Shown piece after piece: positions 1 through 7,911 of a stretch of 64,000 nucleotides of DNA. The stretch is from positions 1 through 64,000 of the forward strand of contig JAEWLQ010000113.1 in NCBI GenBank assembly GCA_023457495.1, given 5' to 3'. Both the position numbers and the translations under genes were made by a program. Below the pieces are notes generated by a model that saw only the letters and a list, made by a program, of their open reading frames with translations, made no database searches and was not told the DNA's origin. Source of the DNA: Pseudomonadota bacterium. GTDB lineage: Bacteria > Pseudomonadota > Gammaproteobacteria > Steroidobacterales > Steroidobacteraceae. Within the stretch, counting starts at the first letter, position 1. Each line of letters begins with the position of its first letter.

Positions 1-1
1 G

Positions 2-277
2 TTCTACACCGCCTGCACCGTGCGCTGCATCGCGACCGGGGTGAAGCTGTCGCACGTCGACACCACCGCCGTGAAACTGCGGCCGCTGTCGGCCGCGGAG
101 ATCGACCGCTACATCGAGCGGGAGAAACCCTTCGATTGCGCCGGCGGCTTCAAGGCCGAGGCGCTCGGCATCACACTGTTCGAGCGCATCGATACCGAAG
201 ACCCGACCGCGATCGTCGGGATGCCGCTGATCTGGCTGGCGAGCGCCCTGCGCGCCGTTGGTTATTTCGTCCCCTAG
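2..277 (+). CDS. yceF: Maf-family nucleotide pyrophosphatase YceF, C-terminal part (cut by window edge)
   Basis: The reading frame is open from the first bases, so only the last 91 codons are present. The sequence matches the C-terminal half of the Maf/YceF family: the VDTT stretch, then PFDCAGGFKAEALG and GMPL near the end. Family members hydrolyse non-canonical or methylated nucleotides; the YceF branch prefers 7-methyl-GTP. YceF rather than Maf is inferred from the CAGGFK-type motif and from position, since yceF also faces rluC tail-to-tail in enterobacteria. It ends with TAG 14 bp before the rluC stop on the other strand. Confidence 0.9.
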   Translation, partial: FYTACTVRCIATGVKLSHVDTTAVKLRPLSAAEIDRYIEREKPFDCAGGFKAEALGITLFERIDTEDPTAIVGMPLIWLASALRAVGYFVP

Positions 278-291
278 GGACGGGAGACTAA

Positions 292-1305
292 CTACCGCCG
301 CGACTTATCCGTCAGTGCATCCAGGACCGCCGCGAGATCGGGCGGCAGCGGTGCGCTCGCGCTGAATTCCATTCCGGTGTCCGGCCACACGAAGCTGATC
401 TGCGAGGCGTGCAGGAACATGCGCTCGAGGCCGGCGCCCTTCATGCTCTCGTTGAACTCCTCTTCGCCATATTTCTCGTCGCCCGCCAGCGGATAGCCGG
501 CGTGCGCGGCGTGCACACGGATCTGGTGGGTTCGACCGGTCTCGAGCGCGACTTCCACGAGCGAAGCGCGCTTGCCGAAAAACTGCACGGGACTGAAATG
601 GCTGACCGCTTCCTTGCCGGAAGCGTGCGCTTTCACCGTACGCTCGCCGCCCACCCGGATGTCCGTGCGCAGCGGCACGTCGATGCGCTTGCGGCCGAGC
701 TCCCACTTGCCCTTCACGAGCGCGAGGTACTTCTTCTCCACCTTTCCCTCGCGCATCAGCGCGTGCAGGGTGCGCAGCGCGGCCGGCTTGCGCGCGATCA
801 GCAGGAGCCCACTGGTGTCGCGGTCGAGGCGATGCACGAGCTCGAGCGTTTCATCGGGCCGCGCGGCGCGCAGCGCCTCGATGACGCCGAAGCTCACGCC
901 GCTGCCACCATGCACGGCGACACCCGCTGGTTTGTCGATCACCAGCAGGCGCGGATCCTCATGCACGATGGCGCGGGTGACCGCCTCGACGACCTTGGTT
1001 GGCGCCCGCCGCGGCGGCGCTGCCGCCCCCGTGCGCACCGGTGGCACGCGCACGATGTCGCCTGCCTGCAACCGCGTCTCCGGCTTGGCGCGTTTGCCGT
1101 TCACGCGCACCTCACCCTTGCGGATCACGCGGAAAACATGGCTCTTCGGCACGTCTCCGAGCACCCGGCCGAGGAAGTTGTCGAGCCGCTGTCCCACACC
1201 GCGCTCGTCCACGGGCACCTGCCTGACAGTCGGGGCAGGTTCGGCGGCGGGCGCAACAGTTTGTTGGGCCCGCGCATCAGTGGATTCGTAACGTCTTGTT
1301 TTCAC
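292..1305 (-). CDS. rluC: 23S rRNA pseudouridine synthase RluC
   Basis: The 337-residue protein has an S4 RNA-binding domain at about residues 38-85 (QRLDNFLGRVLGDVP) followed by the RluA-type catalytic domain. The family motif HRLDRDTSG lies at residues 158-166, with catalytic Asp at about 161, and GRTHQIRVH follows near residue 258. RluC converts three uridines of 23S rRNA (955, 2504 and 2580 in E. coli) to pseudouridine. I chose the GTG at 1305 because the frame upstream lacks family similarity; an ATG at 1392 would add 29 atypical residues. The gene diverges from rne, the arrangement found in E. coli. Confidence 0.93.
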   Translation of the reverse strand: MKTRRYESTDARAQQTVAPAAEPAPTVRQVPVDERGVGQRLDNFLGRVLGDVPKSHVFRVIRKGEVRVNGKRAKPETRLQAGDIVRVPPVRTGAAAPPRRAPTKVVEAVTRAIVHEDPRLLVIDKPAGVAVHGGSGVSFGVIEALRAARPDETLELVHRLDRDTSGLLLIARKPAALRTLHALMREGKVEKKYLALVKGKWELGRKRIDVPLRTDIRVGGERTVKAHASGKEAVSHFSPVQFFGKRASLVEVALETGRTHQIRVHAAHAGYPLAGDEKYGEEEFNESMKGAGLERMFLHASQISFVWPDTGMEFSASAPLPPDLAAVLDALTDKSRR

Positions 1306-1698
1306 TAAGGGTCCCGGGCTATGATGCGCGCCGTCGTCGTCCCCGATCGCTCGTGTGTGACGACGCACATGTCGCGGCGCAGCCGGTCGCAATCGAACGC
1401 GCGCCGCATGTTAGTTGGTCCTCGGTGACGAGGCCATCGCTCGAAGGCCGACTGTGAATCTCGCGCAGCCGATGGGAAGTCCAAAAGACACATCGTGCGC
1501 GGCGTCGGTGAAGTAGCCCAAAGGGTTTTGGCGCCCGCCCCGTTTCGGGACGGACATTAAACGTGCAAAACACGCCACCCCACAATCTTTGGCCTTGCGT
1601 CCATGCACCCCGCGTCGCGCGGTCGATCGCATTGACGTCCGAAAGGATATCCGCCGTTCGATTCGAGTTGGCCCGGAATTCACTAGGGTCCAATTCAA
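1306..1698 (+). promoter_or_regulatory. rluC-rne intergenic region with long presumptive rne leader
   Basis: These 393 bp separate divergent rluC and rne and carry no convincing gene. They must hold promoters for both. In E. coli rne has a long structured 5' UTR through which RNase E limits its own mRNA, so a similar autoregulatory leader is inferred. What can be seen is a hairpin at about 1535-1553 (CCGCCCCG, loop TTT, CGGGACGG, one mismatch) and an AGGG ribosome-binding site 10 nt before the rne ATG. I could not identify a -35/-10 pair with confidence. Confidence 0.5.
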
Positions 1699-4326
1699 AT
1701 GAAGAGAATGCTCGTCAATGCAACTCAGCAAGAGGAGTTGCGCGTAGCACTGGTTGATGGTCAGAAACTTTTCGATCTTTCCATCGAGATCCCTTCCAAG
1801 GAACAGAAGAAAGCCAACATCTACAAAGGACGAATCTCGCGCATCGAGCCCTCGCTCGAAGCGTGCTTCGTCGACTACGGCTCGGAGCGTCACGGCTTCC
1901 TGCCGCTGAAGGAAATTTCCAAGGAGTACTTCCGCAAATCCGACGGCGGGCGCAACAACATGCGCGACCTGCTCTCGGAGGGCCAGGAAGTCATCGTCCA
2001 GGTCGAAAAAGAGGAACGCGGCAACAAGGGCGCGGCCCTCACCACGTTCATCTCGCTGGCCGGCCGCTTCCTGGTGCTGATGCCGAACAATCCCCGCGCC
2101 GGTGGCGTTTCGCGCCGCATCGAGGGCGAAGACCGCGACCAGATGCGGCAGACCATGGATGAGCTCGTGATCCCCGACGGCATGGGCGCCATCGTGCGCA
2201 CCGCCGGCGTCGGCCGGGCCGCCCAGGAACTGCAGTGGGACCTCGACAACCTCAAGAACCAGTGGGAACAGATCGACGCGGCGACCAAAGACCGCCCTGC
2301 CCCCTACCTCGTGTATCGCGAAAGCGACGCGGTGACCCGCGCGCTGCGTGACTACCTGGCCGACGACATCGGCGAAGTCCTGGTCGACGACGACGCGACG
2401 TTCGCGACCGCCCAGGAGTACATGACGCGGTTCATGCCGCCCGAGGCGCAGAAGCGCCTCAAGCGCTACACCGACGACATTCCGCTGTTCACCCGCTTCC
2501 AGATCGAGAGCCAGATCGAGTCTGCCTACGCGCAGAAGGTCGAGCTGCCCTCGGGTGGCTCGATCGTCATCAACTACACCGAAGCGCTGGTGTCGATCGA
2601 CATCAACTCCGCGCGCGCCACGCGTGGCTCGGACATCGAGACGACGGCGACCAACACCAACCTCGAAGCCGCGGACGAAATCGCGCGCCAGCTGCGCATC
2701 CGCGATATCGGCGGCCTGATCGTCATCGACTTCATCGACATGGAGTCATCGAAGAACCAGCGCGATGTCGAAGACAGACTGCGTGATGCGGTGCGCATGG
2801 ATCGGGCGCGCATCCAGATCGGCCGGCTCTCGCGATTCGGCCTGCTGGAGATGTCCCGCCAGCGCCTGCGTCCGTCGCTTGGCGAGTCCAGCCACCTCGT
2901 CTGCCCGCGCTGCACCGGCATCGGCAGCATCCGCTCGGTGGAATCGATGGCGCTCGCGATCCTGCGCCTCATCGGCGAGGAAGCCCGCAAGGACAAGACC
3001 GCGCAGGTCGTCGCCCAGGTTCCGGTGGAAGTGGCTACCTACCTGATCAACGAAAAGCGCGAGTGGCTGCGCACGCTCGAGGACAAGAGCGAAGTCGAGC
3101 TGCTGATCGTGCCCAACCAGTACATCCAGACGCCCGAGTACTCGATCAAGCGCGTGCGCTCCGACGAGATCGATCTGCCCGAGAACAAGTCGCTCAGCTA
3201 CAAGATGCCCGAGCGTCCGAGCGTTGCGGAGCCTTCCGGCACCAAGCAGGAAAAGCCGCAGCTCGAGCCGGCCGCCGTCGTGCCGACCGCGCCGCAGACT
3301 CCCGCTCCCGTCATCGTTCACGTTCCCACCCCCGCCCCGCAGAGCGCGCCGGCCGCGAAGGTGGTTGCGCCGCCCGCGGGCCTCGGCTTCTGGGACCGGC
3401 TGATCTATCTGTTCACGGGCAAGGCGCCCGAAGGCGCCGTCGAGAGCAAACCCGCCGGGGAAGCCCGCCGCGACCAGCGCGACGGACGTCGGCACGAGCG
3501 CGACCGCCATCGTCACGGGGAGCGCGACCGCGGCCGCGAGCGCGGCGCGCACGGCCGTCATCGCGACAAGGATGGACATCGTGACCGCGACCGCGACGGA
3601 CGTCGCGACAAGGAAGCCGGGCGCGAAGGAGAACGCAATCGCAACCGCGATCGCGACGGGCATCGCGAACAGGGCCGAGACGCCGCGCAGTCCAATCGCG
3701 ACGCACATCGGGATTCCGGACGCGAGCAGAACCGCGAGCGCGACGCACAGCGCGAAGCCGAGCGGGAAAAGCAACGCGAGCGCAACCGCCAGCAGCGCGA
3801 CCGTGAAGCACCGGCGGCGGCCAGCGCCGCAGCCACCGCTCCGGTGGCGGCGGCCAACGAGGAGCCGGGCCAGGCCGCGGGCGGATCCGCGCAGGACGGC
3901 GCCACGCGCGAAGGACGGGGTCGCCGGGGCCGGCGCCGCGGCCGCCGCGGTGGTCGTAATCGTGATGGCGGTACGCCGGGCCAGTTCGGCAACGAGTCGC
4001 ACGAGGGCGAGTATTCCGGGGCGCGCGAGGCGTCGCCGGAGGAGCGCGCCTTCCACGCCCAGCAGAATGGCGGTCATTCGCAGGGCGGCGAGCCGTCGCA
4101 CGCCCACTCCGAGGATCACGCCTCGGCGCCGCGCGAGCAGACTCATCGCGAACCGCCCGCGCGGGAATCGGCCGAGCGCGCCGAACCGGCGCGTGAACCG
4201 GCGCGCGAATCGCGCAATGAAGGCACCCAGGCCCCGCTCGATCTGCCGCCTCCGCCCGCGCCCAAACCTTTCGTGGTCTGGTCGAGCGGACCCAGCGAGG
4301 GCTCGAGCCCCCGCCGCGACGAGTAG
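1699..4326 (+). CDS. rne: Ribonuclease E
   Basis: The 875-residue endoribonuclease starts with the highly conserved MKRMLVNATQQEELRVAL. An S1 RNA-binding domain covers about residues 35-120. The DNase I-like catalytic domain has its metal-binding aspartates in SIDINS (about residue 300) and DFIDM (about 345). The Zn-link CPRCTGIG follows at about 402. After about residue 510 comes a non-conserved, unstructured tail: a Pro/Ala linker, a very long Arg/Asp/Glu/His-rich stretch (about 590-710), a Gly/Arg block and a Pro-rich end finishing near PFVVWSS. By family knowledge the enzyme initiates mRNA decay and processes rRNA and tRNA, and the tail is the degradosome scaffold and RNA-binding part. 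A strong terminator follows the stop. Confidence 0.97.
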   Translation: MKRMLVNATQQEELRVALVDGQKLFDLSIEIPSKEQKKANIYKGRISRIEPSLEACFVDYGSERHGFLPLKEISKEYFRKSDGGRNNMRDLLSEGQEVIVQVEKEERGNKGAALTTFISLAGRFLVLMPNNPRAGGVSRRIEGEDRDQMRQTMDELVIPDGMGAIVRTAGVGRAAQELQWDLDNLKNQWEQIDAATKDRPAPYLVYRESDAVTRALRDYLADDIGEVLVDDDATFATAQEYMTRFMPPEAQKRLKRYTDDIPLFTRFQIESQIESAYAQKVELPSGGSIVINYTEALVSIDINSARATRGSDIETTATNTNLEAADEIARQLRIRDIGGLIVIDFIDMESSKNQRDVEDRLRDAVRMDRARIQIGRLSRFGLLEMSRQRLRPSLGESSHLVCPRCTGIGSIRSVESMALAILRLIGEEARKDKTAQVVAQVPVEVATYLINEKREWLRTLEDKSEVELLIVPNQYIQTPEYSIKRVRSDEIDLPENKSLSYKMPERPSVAEPSGTKQEKPQLEPAAVVPTAPQTPAPVIVHVPTPAPQSAPAAKVVAPPAGLGFWDRLIYLFTGKAPEGAVESKPAGEARRDQRDGRRHERDRHRHGERDRGRERGAHGRHRDKDGHRDRDRDGRRDKEAGREGERNRNRDRDGHREQGRDAAQSNRDAHRDSGREQNRERDAQREAEREKQRERNRQQRDREAPAAASAAATAPVAAANEEPGQAAGGSAQDGATREGRGRRGRRRGRRGGRNRDGGTPGQFGNESHEGEYSGAREASPEERAFHAQQNGGHSQGGEPSHAHSEDHASAPREQTHREPPARESAERAEPAREPARESRNEGTQAPLDLPPPPAPKPFVVWSSGPSEGSSPRRDE
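3463..3810 (+). repeat. Low-complexity Arg/Asp repeat tract inside rne
   Basis: About 115 codons encode nearly only Arg alternating with Asp, Glu, His, Gly, Asn or Lys, seen as runs such as RDRDGRRDKE and RNRDRDGHRE. At DNA level the short units CGCGAC and GACGG recur imperfectly, so the tract is prone to slippage. In other RNases E an arginine-rich region binds RNA and helicase partners; this one is longer and more regular than the E. coli region. Confidence 0.8.
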
Positions 4327-4348
4327 TTAGCAGGCGGCGATCTCACCC

Positions 4349-4386
4349 GGGCCCGCGATCCGACCGGATCGCGGGCCCTTTATTTT
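4349..4386 (+). terminator. Rho-independent terminator of rne
   Basis: A perfect 13-bp stem (GGGCCCGCGATCC at 4349-4361 and its complement at 4366-4378) with a 4-nt loop is followed at once by TTTATTTTT. This is the clearest intrinsic terminator in the window. Its T-tract runs into the last codons of the convergent phosphatase gene, so no spacer separates the two genes. Confidence 0.92.
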
Positions 4387-4844
4387 TCTGTCAATCGTCC
4401 GAGCAGTCCGCGCGCCCCGCACTCGCACAGGTCGATCACCCGCTCGAAATCCTCGACGCCCCCGAAGTAAGGGTCGGGTACCTCGTCGAAACCGCACTCG
4501 GGGGCGTAGTCGAGGAACAGCCCGATCCGGGCGATCGCGTCCGAGTGCCGCAAGGACTCGAGCTCGGCGAGATTCGTGCGATCCATCGCGAGCACGTGAT
4601 CGAATCGGGCCAGGTCCTCGTGCGTGACGCGGCGCGCCCGCAGGTGAGAGAGCTCGTATCCGCGCCTGCGCGCCGCGGCCACCGTGCGGCGATCGGGCGG
4701 CTTGCCCACGTGGTAGTCCGCGGTGCCCGCCGAGTCCACCTCGAGATCGAGTCCGGGAAAATCCCGCGCCGCAATCGAGCGCAGCACGCCCTCGGCGGTT
4801 GGCGACCTGCAGATGTTTCCGAGGCAAACAAACAGGATTCTCAT
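4380..4844 (-). CDS. Low-molecular-weight protein-tyrosine phosphatase
   Basis: The 154-residue protein begins MRILFVCLGNICRSP, which contains the CX5R P-loop (CLGNICRS) of low-molecular-weight phosphatases at residues 7-14. The general-acid motif DPYFGG lies near residue 124. The family dephosphorylates phosphotyrosine, in bacteria often on tyrosine autokinases that control exopolysaccharide. No such kinase is in the window, so the substrate is unknown. The ATG at 4844 puts the P-loop at the usual distance from the N terminus. In related genomes this gene sits near kdsB/lpxK; here about 6 kb lies between. Confidence 0.93.
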   Translation of the reverse strand: MRILFVCLGNICRSPTAEGVLRSIAARDFPGLDLEVDSAGTADYHVGKPPDRRTVAAARRRGYELSHLRARRVTHEDLARFDHVLAMDRTNLAELESLRHSDAIARIGLFLDYAPECGFDEVPDPYFGGVEDFERVIDLCECGARGLLGRLTEK

Positions 4845-5005
4845 GCGCTGCGGATGGTGCCCGTTCGCAAGGGTCACGGAAACCCTGACTTCCGGTATCA
4901 CGCAGCGCGACGAAGTTCTCGTTTCGCGCCAGACCCGCGCCGGTGGCGCTATATCGCGACGTATTCCTACCCCTATCTTCTCGCGCGCACCGGTATAAGT
5001 CGGGT

Positions 5006-7264
5006 ATGAGCTACAAGAGTCGTGGACCGATCCTGGCCGGCCTCGCCGCGTTGCTCCTGGCCGCGTGCGGCGGCGGTGGGGGCGACGATGGCGGCCAGAA
5101 CCCGCCCGCCAATGTTCCACCGACAGCGAATGCCGGCGCCGCGCAGACGGTGACCTCGGGGGCCACCGTCACCTTGAATGGCTCCGCGAGCAACGACACC
5201 GACGGGATCATCGCAACCTACGCCTGGACGCAGTCCGCTGGCACACCGGCCGTGACGCTGTCCAATGCGGCTTCGCCGCAACCGACCTTCACGGCGCCCA
5301 GCGTCACCACGGCGGCGACATTCGCGTTCTCGCTGACCGTGACCGACAACCGCGGCGCGGCCAGCACCGCATCCACCGTGACGATCACCGTGAATCCCGC
5401 CCCGGCCAATGCGCCTCCCACGGCCAATGCCGGCGCTGCACAAACGGTGACCTCGGGCGCGACGGTGACCTTGAACGGTTCCGCCAGCAGCGACTCCGAC
5501 GGCACCATCGCAACGTATGCGTGGACGCAGACCGCCGGCACGCCGACGGTGACCCTGTCGGATACGGCAATCGCGCAGCCGACGTTCGCGGCGCCCACCG
5601 TCACCTCGGCGACCACACTCACCTTCTCGCTCACGGTCACCGACAACGAGGGCGCGAGCAGCGCGGCCTCCACCGTGACGGTGACCGTGAATCCGTCCTC
5701 CGGCGGCAACGTGACGGTCACGGGCACGATCCGCTTCCAGCGGGTTCCGTTCAGCACGCCCGTCAGCAGCAACAATGGCCTGAACTACGCCGGCCAGGTC
5801 CTGCAGCCCGCGCGCGGCATCGTCGTGCGCGCGATCGACGGCACGACCCAGAACGTGCTCGTGTCCGGCGCGACGAATGAAAACGGCGTCTACTCGCTTT
5901 CGGTTCCGGCGAATTCCAGCATTCGCATCCAGGCGGTGGCCCAGATGTTCCGGGGTGCTTCATCGCCGCTGCCGCGCTGGAACTTCCAGGTGGTGGATGC
6001 GGACCAGATCCCCGCGATCCCGCCCTATTCGTTCACGGACCCGGCACCGTTCAATTCGAGCACGGGCAGCAATCACGACCTGGCGATCCCTTCGGGATTC
6101 AGCACCACCGGCGCCGTGACCGCCACGCGCGCCTCGGCGCCATTCGCCATCCTCGATACGGTTTATCAGGCCGTGCAGACCGTGCTCTCGGTCGCGCCCA
6201 ACACGAATTTCCCGGCGCTCGCGCTCGACTGGGCGCCGGACAATCCCGGCGGCGAAACCTTCTTCGACTCCGGCACCGGCGTCATCACGCTGTCGGCGAA
6301 TCCGAGCGAAGACACCGACGAGTTCGATCAACACGTGATCGCGCACGAATTCGGGCACTACGTCGAGCACAGTTTTTCGCGTGCCGACAACATCGGCGGC
6401 CCGCATGGACGCGGAGACAAGCTCGATATCCGCGTCGCCTTCGGCGAGGGATTCGGCTATGCGTTTTCCGCAATCGTGCTGAAGGATCCCGTGGCCCGCG
6501 ACTCATTCATGGTCTCCGGCATACCGAGATCGAGCAATTTCAACGTCGAGACGAATCCGCCCACCGATCCGGCCGGCGCACCGCTCGGCGACTACGGCTG
6601 CTTCTGCAGCGAATCGTCGGTGTGGTCGATACTCTGGGACTTGTATGACTCGGCTCCCGATGGCGCCGACACGCTGTCACTCGGGTTCGCGCCGCTCTGG
6701 AACGTGCTCGTCAACGAGCAACGCAACACACCCGCGATGACCAGCATCTTCTCGTTCATCGCCGCGCTCAAGGCAGCGCGCCCGGCCGACGTCAACGCGA
6801 TCAACCAGCTGCTGCTGGCGCAGAACATCGACCCGGTCGTAGATGCCTTCGCGACCGGCGAATCGCATTCTCCGACCACCATTCCGAGCTCGGCCGTGCT
6901 CCCGCTCTATACCACCGCCACCATCGGCGGCGGACCGGTCGTGGTCTTCAGCAGCAACGATGGAGGCACTTTCAATACATTGGGCAACAGGCGTTTCATT
7001 CGCTTCAATGTCACCAGCGTTCCGCGCACGGTGACGATCACCGCGAGCTCGTCGAACACCAGCAACCCGGACACGGACTTCGTCCTGTACCGAAATGGGG
7101 TGATCGTGGCTGTCGGCATGGAAGGACCTGGCGAGAATCCCGAGAGGGAAACTGTTTCCCTTCAGCAGACCGGCACCTACATCATCGACGTTTATGACTG
7201 CGCGAATGGTTGTGGCGACTCGGGCACGCCGGGCGATTACAACCTCACCGTGACGATCAACTGA
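5006..7264 (+). CDS. Secreted lipoprotein metallopeptidase with two Ig/PKD-like repeats and PPC-like C terminus
   Basis: The 752-residue protein has a lipoprotein signal (LLLAAC, lipidated Cys at 21), then a Gly/Asp-rich spacer. Two Ig/PKD/REJ-like repeats of about 99 residues each start PPTANAGAAQTVTSGATVTL. A carboxypeptidase-regulatory-like segment follows (about 250-330). The catalytic domain has a zinc-peptidase motif HEFGH at 447-451. The C-terminal 95 residues resemble a bacterial pre-peptidase (PPC) beta domain. I infer an outer-membrane-anchored, surface or periplasmic zinc protease; the exact peptidase family and substrate are not identifiable by eye. It is followed after 4 bp by another lipoprotein gene, suggesting cotranscription. 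Confidence 0.8.
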   Translation: MSYKSRGPILAGLAALLLAACGGGGGDDGGQNPPANVPPTANAGAAQTVTSGATVTLNGSASNDTDGIIATYAWTQSAGTPAVTLSNAASPQPTFTAPSVTTAATFAFSLTVTDNRGAASTASTVTITVNPAPANAPPTANAGAAQTVTSGATVTLNGSASSDSDGTIATYAWTQTAGTPTVTLSDTAIAQPTFAAPTVTSATTLTFSLTVTDNEGASSAASTVTVTVNPSSGGNVTVTGTIRFQRVPFSTPVSSNNGLNYAGQVLQPARGIVVRAIDGTTQNVLVSGATNENGVYSLSVPANSSIRIQAVAQMFRGASSPLPRWNFQVVDADQIPAIPPYSFTDPAPFNSSTGSNHDLAIPSGFSTTGAVTATRASAPFAILDTVYQAVQTVLSVAPNTNFPALALDWAPDNPGGETFFDSGTGVITLSANPSEDTDEFDQHVIAHEFGHYVEHSFSRADNIGGPHGRGDKLDIRVAFGEGFGYAFSAIVLKDPVARDSFMVSGIPRSSNFNVETNPPTDPAGAPLGDYGCFCSESSVWSILWDLYDSAPDGADTLSLGFAPLWNVLVNEQRNTPAMTSIFSFIAALKAARPADVNAINQLLLAQNIDPVVDAFATGESHSPTTIPSSAVLPLYTTATIGGGPVVVFSSNDGGTFNTLGNRRFIRFNVTSVPRTVTITASSSNTSNPDTDFVLYRNGVIVAVGMEGPGENPERETVSLQQTGTYIIDVYDCANGCGDSGTPGDYNLTVTIN
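5129..5700 (+). repeat. Tandem 297-bp repeat encoding two Ig-like domains
   Basis: Unit 1 begins at 5129 and unit 2 at 5426, giving an exact period of 297 bp (99 codons). The units remain similar at DNA level, for example CGGTGACCTCGGG in both, showing a fairly recent duplication within the lipoprotein gene. The second unit ends near 5700. Confidence 0.85.
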
Positions 7265-7268
7265 GGTC

Positions 7269-7877
7269 ATGACCATGGCGATCTCTTTTTCCATTCGTAA
7301 CGCGGCCCTGGTGGCGGTGTCTGCGGTGATGTTGCTGGCCTGCGCGAAACCGGCTCCGCCCGCCGAATCCACGGCGACCGCGAACGAGCCCGCGGCCGCA
7401 ACCCCCGACCTGACAACACCGGATCCTGCCGCCGCGCCGGCGACGATGCCGTCCCCGCAAGATCCCCCGACGGCCTCGAACGAGCCCGCCCTCGATGCCA
7501 TGCCGCTGGCGCGACCCAGCGCCAAGCTGAGCGTGGCCGCCGATGTGCGGTACCAGATCGACGGACCCATCGCCCCGGGTCAATCGGCCACGCTGCACCT
7601 GGCGGTCGTGCCGCGCATTGGCGGGGCGCCCGTGCAGGTCAGCCTCACCGAGAATCCGGGGCTGACCCTGGCCGCCGGCCCGGCAAGCGTCCAGAAGCTC
7701 GGGACACGCGATGTCCTCCGCCAGCAATACGCGGTGACGCGCTCGGCCGCCTCGGCCACCGAGGTCCGCGTGCTGGTGACGATGGAGGCCGCCGAGGGCA
7801 CGGGATTCGGCTTCTTCACGATTCCCCTGGAAGGCGGCAATCCCTCAAGAAAACTGGATTCGGTCAAACAGCGCTGA
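7269..7877 (+). CDS. Small lipoprotein of unknown function
   Basis: The 202-residue protein carries a lipoprotein signal peptide (VMLLAC, Cys at about 25), a Pro/Ala/Thr-rich spacer to about residue 75, and a compact, probably beta-rich domain (about 78-180) with no motif I recognise. It starts 4 bp after the upstream peptidase gene, at ATG 7269 or 7275, so the two are probably cotranscribed and both placed in the envelope. The C-terminal domain has the look of an adhesin or protease accessory fold, but that is a guess. It could be a substrate or partner of the peptidase. Confidence 0.7.
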   Translation: MTMAISFSIRNAALVAVSAVMLLACAKPAPPAESTATANEPAAATPDLTTPDPAAAPATMPSPQDPPTASNEPALDAMPLARPSAKLSVAADVRYQIDGPIAPGQSATLHLAVVPRIGGAPVQVSLTENPGLTLAAGPASVQKLGTRDVLRQQYAVTRSAASATEVRVLVTMEAAEGTGFGFFTIPLEGGNPSRKLDSVKQR

Positions 7878-7911
7878 CTGCACTGCAGCGCGGACGCGTA
7901 AACTACGCGCC

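Noticed and set aside
409..1308. Open frames opposite rluC
   Set aside because: RluC is clear from its catalytic motif; the opposite frames lack any family similarity.
3463..3810. CRISPR-like or tandem-repeat array
   Set aside because: The repeats are short, irregular and in frame within rne; there are no constant repeats with unique spacers.
2746..4146. Open frame of 466 codons opposite the RNase E tail
   Set aside because: The hydrophobic Ala/Val/Leu run is just the antisense of the Arg/Asp repeat tract, not a real membrane protein.
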